From Gammaproteobacteria bacterium (GTDB lineage Bacteria > Pseudomonadota > Gammaproteobacteria > Pseudomonadales > Pseudohongiellaceae): 64,000 nt of DNA. Of this stretch, positions 61,693 through 64,000 are shown in pieces. Position numbers and translations under genes: made by a program. The notes beneath the pieces were generated by a model. That model was not told the DNA's origin, made no database searches, and worked only from the letters and a program-made list of their open reading frames with translations. The stretch is from contig PASF01000014.1 in NCBI GenBank assembly GCA_002711845.1, positions 62,001-126,000 on the forward strand, given 5' to 3'. The first letter of the stretch is position 1. The number at the start of each line of letters is the position of its first letter.

Positions 61693-62784
61693 TTACCGCA
61701 CGGCCTCAAAGGTGTCGTCGGCGGTGGCAATCACGGCACAGGCGCGTCCCCGACGCTTGGCGTCATACAGCGCATCATCAGCGCGCCGCAGCAGTTGATC
61801 CGAGAACCGCTGGCTGTCCGGCGGCGTCTGGCTGGCGATACCAAAACTGGCGGTGACCTTGAGGCCCTGGCTGAATGCTGTGGCGGCAAAGGCGGCACGC
61901 AGTTTGCTGGTGATGGCCGCTGCCGATTCAGTCGCCGTGCCTGGACAGATGATCAGAAACTCTTCACCGCCCCAGCGCCCGCAGATATCCGTGGCCCGCA
62001 TCTGCCGTGTGAGTACACCGGCGAACTGCTGCAAGACGGCGTCTCCGGTAAGATGACCGTATTCGTCATTAATGTGCTTGAAATGGTCTATATCGCAAAG
62101 CACCAGTGTTAGCGGTTGACCGTTGCTGCGGTGTCGCGCCAGTTCCTGTTGCAGCAGCGTGTCCAGGTGGCTTCTGTTATGCAGCCCGGTCAACTTGTCG
62201 GTGATTGACTGATGCTCAAGTTCGGCGAAGGCTTCCGCGCGCGAGCGCTCATATAGACGGAAGATAAACCACTGTGCAGTGAGCACCTCGACAATATTCA
62301 GCCACGCGCCCAGGGTCACCTCGGCGGCTGGCCAGTCGGGCAGGCGCAGATACACATAGGCGATGACATAGACAAACACCAGACCGCTGAGCCAGGCGCC
62401 GGCGCGCCGGCCCAGCAGAAAAAACGCCACCGGCGGCAATACCGTCACCCAGATGATTGAATAGCTGCGACCTTCGGCCAGGTGAATGAAACTGAGCAGC
62501 ACGGCGATCAGGATGATCACCACCAGCCAGGATGCAATCAACAGTTGCCCGGAACGGTGAAAATACAGCAACGCCAGTGTGACGCCGATGGCGCCGGCGT
62601 AGTCCAGTGCGGCAACGGGATAGGCCGAGAACACGAACACATTGATACTGCCAATCACGGCAAAGTACAGCGTCATGATGATGAGAATGGCGTAAACCAG
62701 TCGACGCTGATGACGAATCGGGCCGCTCAGGGCAGACCTGACGTCACCCGGGGATTGACTGCCTGTGGGGAATGAGTATGCCAT
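61693..62784 (-). CDS. Membrane-bound diguanylate cyclase (GGDEF)
   Basis: The 363-residue protein starts at ATG 62784 (MAYSFPTGSQSPGDVRSALS). Six hydrophobic segments (about 25-180) form a membrane sensor of unknown ligand. A GGDEF domain (about 205-355) follows with LVLCDIDHFKHINDEYGHLT, active site GRWGGEEFLIICPG, and the inhibitory I-site RATD five residues before GGEEF. It should synthesise c-di-GMP with product inhibition. It begins 4 nt after the methyltransferase stop, so they are co-transcribed. Confidence 0.93.
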   Translation of the reverse strand: MAYSFPTGSQSPGDVRSALSGPIRHQRRLVYAILIIMTLYFAVIGSINVFVFSAYPVAALDYAGAIGVTLALLYFHRSGQLLIASWLVVIILIAVLLSFIHLAEGRSYSIIWVTVLPPVAFFLLGRRAGAWLSGLVFVYVIAYVYLRLPDWPAAEVTLGAWLNIVEVLTAQWFIFRLYERSRAEAFAELEHQSITDKLTGLHNRSHLDTLLQQELARHRSNGQPLTLVLCDIDHFKHINDEYGHLTGDAVLQQFAGVLTRQMRATDICGRWGGEEFLIICPGTATESAAAITSKLRAAFAATAFSQGLKVTASFGIASQTPPDSQRFSDQLLRRADDALYDAKRRGRACAVIATADDTFEAVR

Positions 62785-62788
62785 GGCA

Positions 62789-63589
62789 TCACACGCCAGG
62801 GGGCCAGGCGAGCAGGTCGATATGTCCGACCAGGCAGTGACCACTGCCTGCGTGTGACAAGCGGAACGTTTGCCAGTCGGCAAGTGCGGCGTCGGACAGG
62901 CCGTAGCCGTGGGTCACGGCGGCGCGAATGCCCCTGATCAGTTCACTCACCAGCGCCTGTTGCTCCGGGCCCAGTTGCCACGGGCTGTCTCTCATTAGCA
63001 CGGTGTAGCCGGCCTTTTCCAGTGCTGCTTTCATGGTCATCGATGCATCCGGTCCCAGTGCCGGCCCCAGGCCCTTGTCCCGGTGTTGATCCCGGTTGAA
63101 GGCGTCCAGCACGGCAGCGTCCAGCGGATGCGCCGGCGTCCAGTGGGTGCGGCCGTCGTAGTTCAGGGCGGCATAAACCACGGTCGATTGCTGCCGTGCT
63201 CTGGCCACCAGGCTATCGACCAGATCGGCGGAAATCAGGTCAAACAGGGCGGATGCTGACAGCAACGCGGCACCGCCCAGTGGCAGTGCGGCAACATCAC
63301 GCAGATCTGCCTGGTAATCCTCAACGATCTCGGCCTGGCCATGTCGCCGCAAGGCCTCGTTCAGCAGCGCCGGGTCATGGTCCACCAGCCGCCAGACGCA
63401 GCGCTGAGCGCCCATGGCCGTCAATGCCCGCAGCGTTGATCCGGTGCCCGCGCCCAGGTCAACAATGATCGGCGCAATGTCAGTATCGCCCTGCAGATAG
63501 CTCACCAGCGTGCTGACCAGCTCCGGGTCGCGCGCAGCATGATCTGCAGGTTCACGTAAATCCAGCCAGCTAACAGAAAAACCGCTCAT
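62789..63589 (-). CDS. Class I SAM-dependent methyltransferase
   Basis: 266 residues from ATG 63589 (MSGFSVSWLDLREPADHAAR). SAM-binding motif I is IIVDLGAGTGSTLRALTAMG, the acidic residue is in WRLVDHDPALL, and LISADLVDSL fits motif IV-V positions. The LDLREPADHAAR opening and context with a glycosyltransferase recall, from memory, a gene cluster known from alphaproteobacteria; the substrate is unknown. It lies 36 nt after the glycosyltransferase and 4 nt before the cyclase. Confidence 0.88.
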   Translation of the reverse strand: MSGFSVSWLDLREPADHAARDPELVSTLVSYLQGDTDIAPIIVDLGAGTGSTLRALTAMGAQRCVWRLVDHDPALLNEALRRHGQAEIVEDYQADLRDVAALPLGGAALLSASALFDLISADLVDSLVARARQQSTVVYAALNYDGRTHWTPAHPLDAAVLDAFNRDQHRDKGLGPALGPDASMTMKAALEKAGYTVLMRDSPWQLGPEQQALVSELIRGIRAAVTHGYGLSDAALADWQTFRLSHAGSGHCLVGHIDLLAWPPGV

Positions 63590-63625
63590 ATTGTCCCTCA
63601 TTGTGTCTGTTGTCGACAGGGGTGA

Positions 63626-64000
63626 TCATCGTTGGTGGCTTGCCACCGATTGCATTACCTGCAGCACCCGGGCTGCGGTGTCGTGCCAGTCCGGCAAATC
63701 TGCTGCGGCTGCCTGGGCACCTTGCTGCAGTTCACGCCGCCGCGACGGATTGCCCAGCAGATCGAGCAGGGCGTCGGCCAGGGCGTCCACATTGTTCGTC
63801 GGCACCAGTACCCCGGCGCTGGCCGGCACCACATCCGGCAGGGCGCCAGCCCGGGTGGCCACCACCGGCAAGCCGAATGACAGCGCTTCAGCGAAGACCA
63901 TACCGTACCCTTCAAAGTGCGAGGGCAGGACAAAGACATCGGCCGCTGCGTACTCGGTGTCCAGCTCATCGAGACTGCCAGTAAACACGATACGATCATC
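63626..64000 (-). CDS. Glycosyltransferase family 4, N-terminus beyond window edge
   Basis: The C-terminal 124 codons are visible. The GT-B donor-binding motif is present as VFVLPSHFEGYGMVFAEALS (E-X7-E type), then GLPVVATRAGALPDVVPAS and GVLVPTNNVDALADAL. The frame is open to the right edge. It is the first visible gene of a run with the methyltransferase and diguanylate cyclase. The acceptor is unknown. Confidence 0.9.
   Translation of the reverse strand, partial: DDRIVFTGSLDELDTEYAAADVFVLPSHFEGYGMVFAEALSFGLPVVATRAGALPDVVPASAGVLVPTNNVDALADALLDLLGNPSRRRELQQGAQAAAADLPDWHDTAARVLQVMQSVASHQR

Overview
The window reads as chromosome of a free-living, probably marine, gammaproteobacterium of moderately high GC. 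The lineage is inferred from gene content: a divergent suhB/trmJ pair, tex, rdgC, ygiQ, a PA2778/PA2779-type pair, very large TonB-dependent receptors, long forms of PstC and PstA, and many c-di-GMP enzymes. An OMG-like or Pseudohongiella-like relative is a guess. I see no rRNA or tRNA genes, CRISPR array, IS element, phage or integrase.

Layout. 1-2947: broken gloA at the left edge, two secreted proteins of unknown function, and purU. 3015-10886: a phosphate region with a Na/Pi-cotransporter-like protein, then pstS, pstC, pstA and pstB. Pho-box-like promoters lie before pstS and between pstS and pstC. No phoU, phoB or phoR is visible. 10892-19139 (minus): a PBP4-type carboxypeptidase, a TonB-like anchored protein, a nested inverted-repeat element, and a giant UvrA holding two complete UvrA modules in one chain. 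19164-22215 (minus): PA2778/PA2779 family pair, an HD protein, and an Lgt-like/TlpA fusion. 22397-24372: formaldehyde detoxification (fghA, adhC). 24409-30415: radical SAM protein, TauE/SafE exporter, TetR regulator, then a minus-strand run of suhB, MATE pump, nitroreductase and acyltransferase. The SuhB has lost several metal ligands. 30554-36782: trmJ, tex, ygiQ and a YdgA-like protein.

37118-48247 holds three tandem paralogous TonB-dependent receptors of about 1155 residues. Each ends in a clear terminator, and the second and third share a duplicated leader. 48339-58495 is rich in signalling and envelope genes. It contains an EAL phosphodiesterase, an MFS transporter, and a tight four-gene operon (lone receiver domain, TPR/beta-barrel outer-membrane protein, membrane-anchored HEAT-repeat protein, family 2 glycosyltransferase). 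A deoxyinosine/uracil-type DNA glycosylase, an EAL-CBS-GGDEF protein and a second MFS transporter follow. The four-gene operon looks like a compact exopolysaccharide synthesis and export machine and is the best candidate for an undescribed system here.

58496-59028 has no conventional gene. On the minus strand it carries a good sigma-70 promoter, a transcript of about 300 nt and a strong terminator. A short frame inside ends in a peptide resembling the PQQ precursor PqqA but with the core tyrosine displaced. The right end carries rdgC, small proteins, an OsmC protein, and a minus-strand run of glycosyltransferase (cut by the edge), methyltransferase, diguanylate cyclase and a secreted protein.
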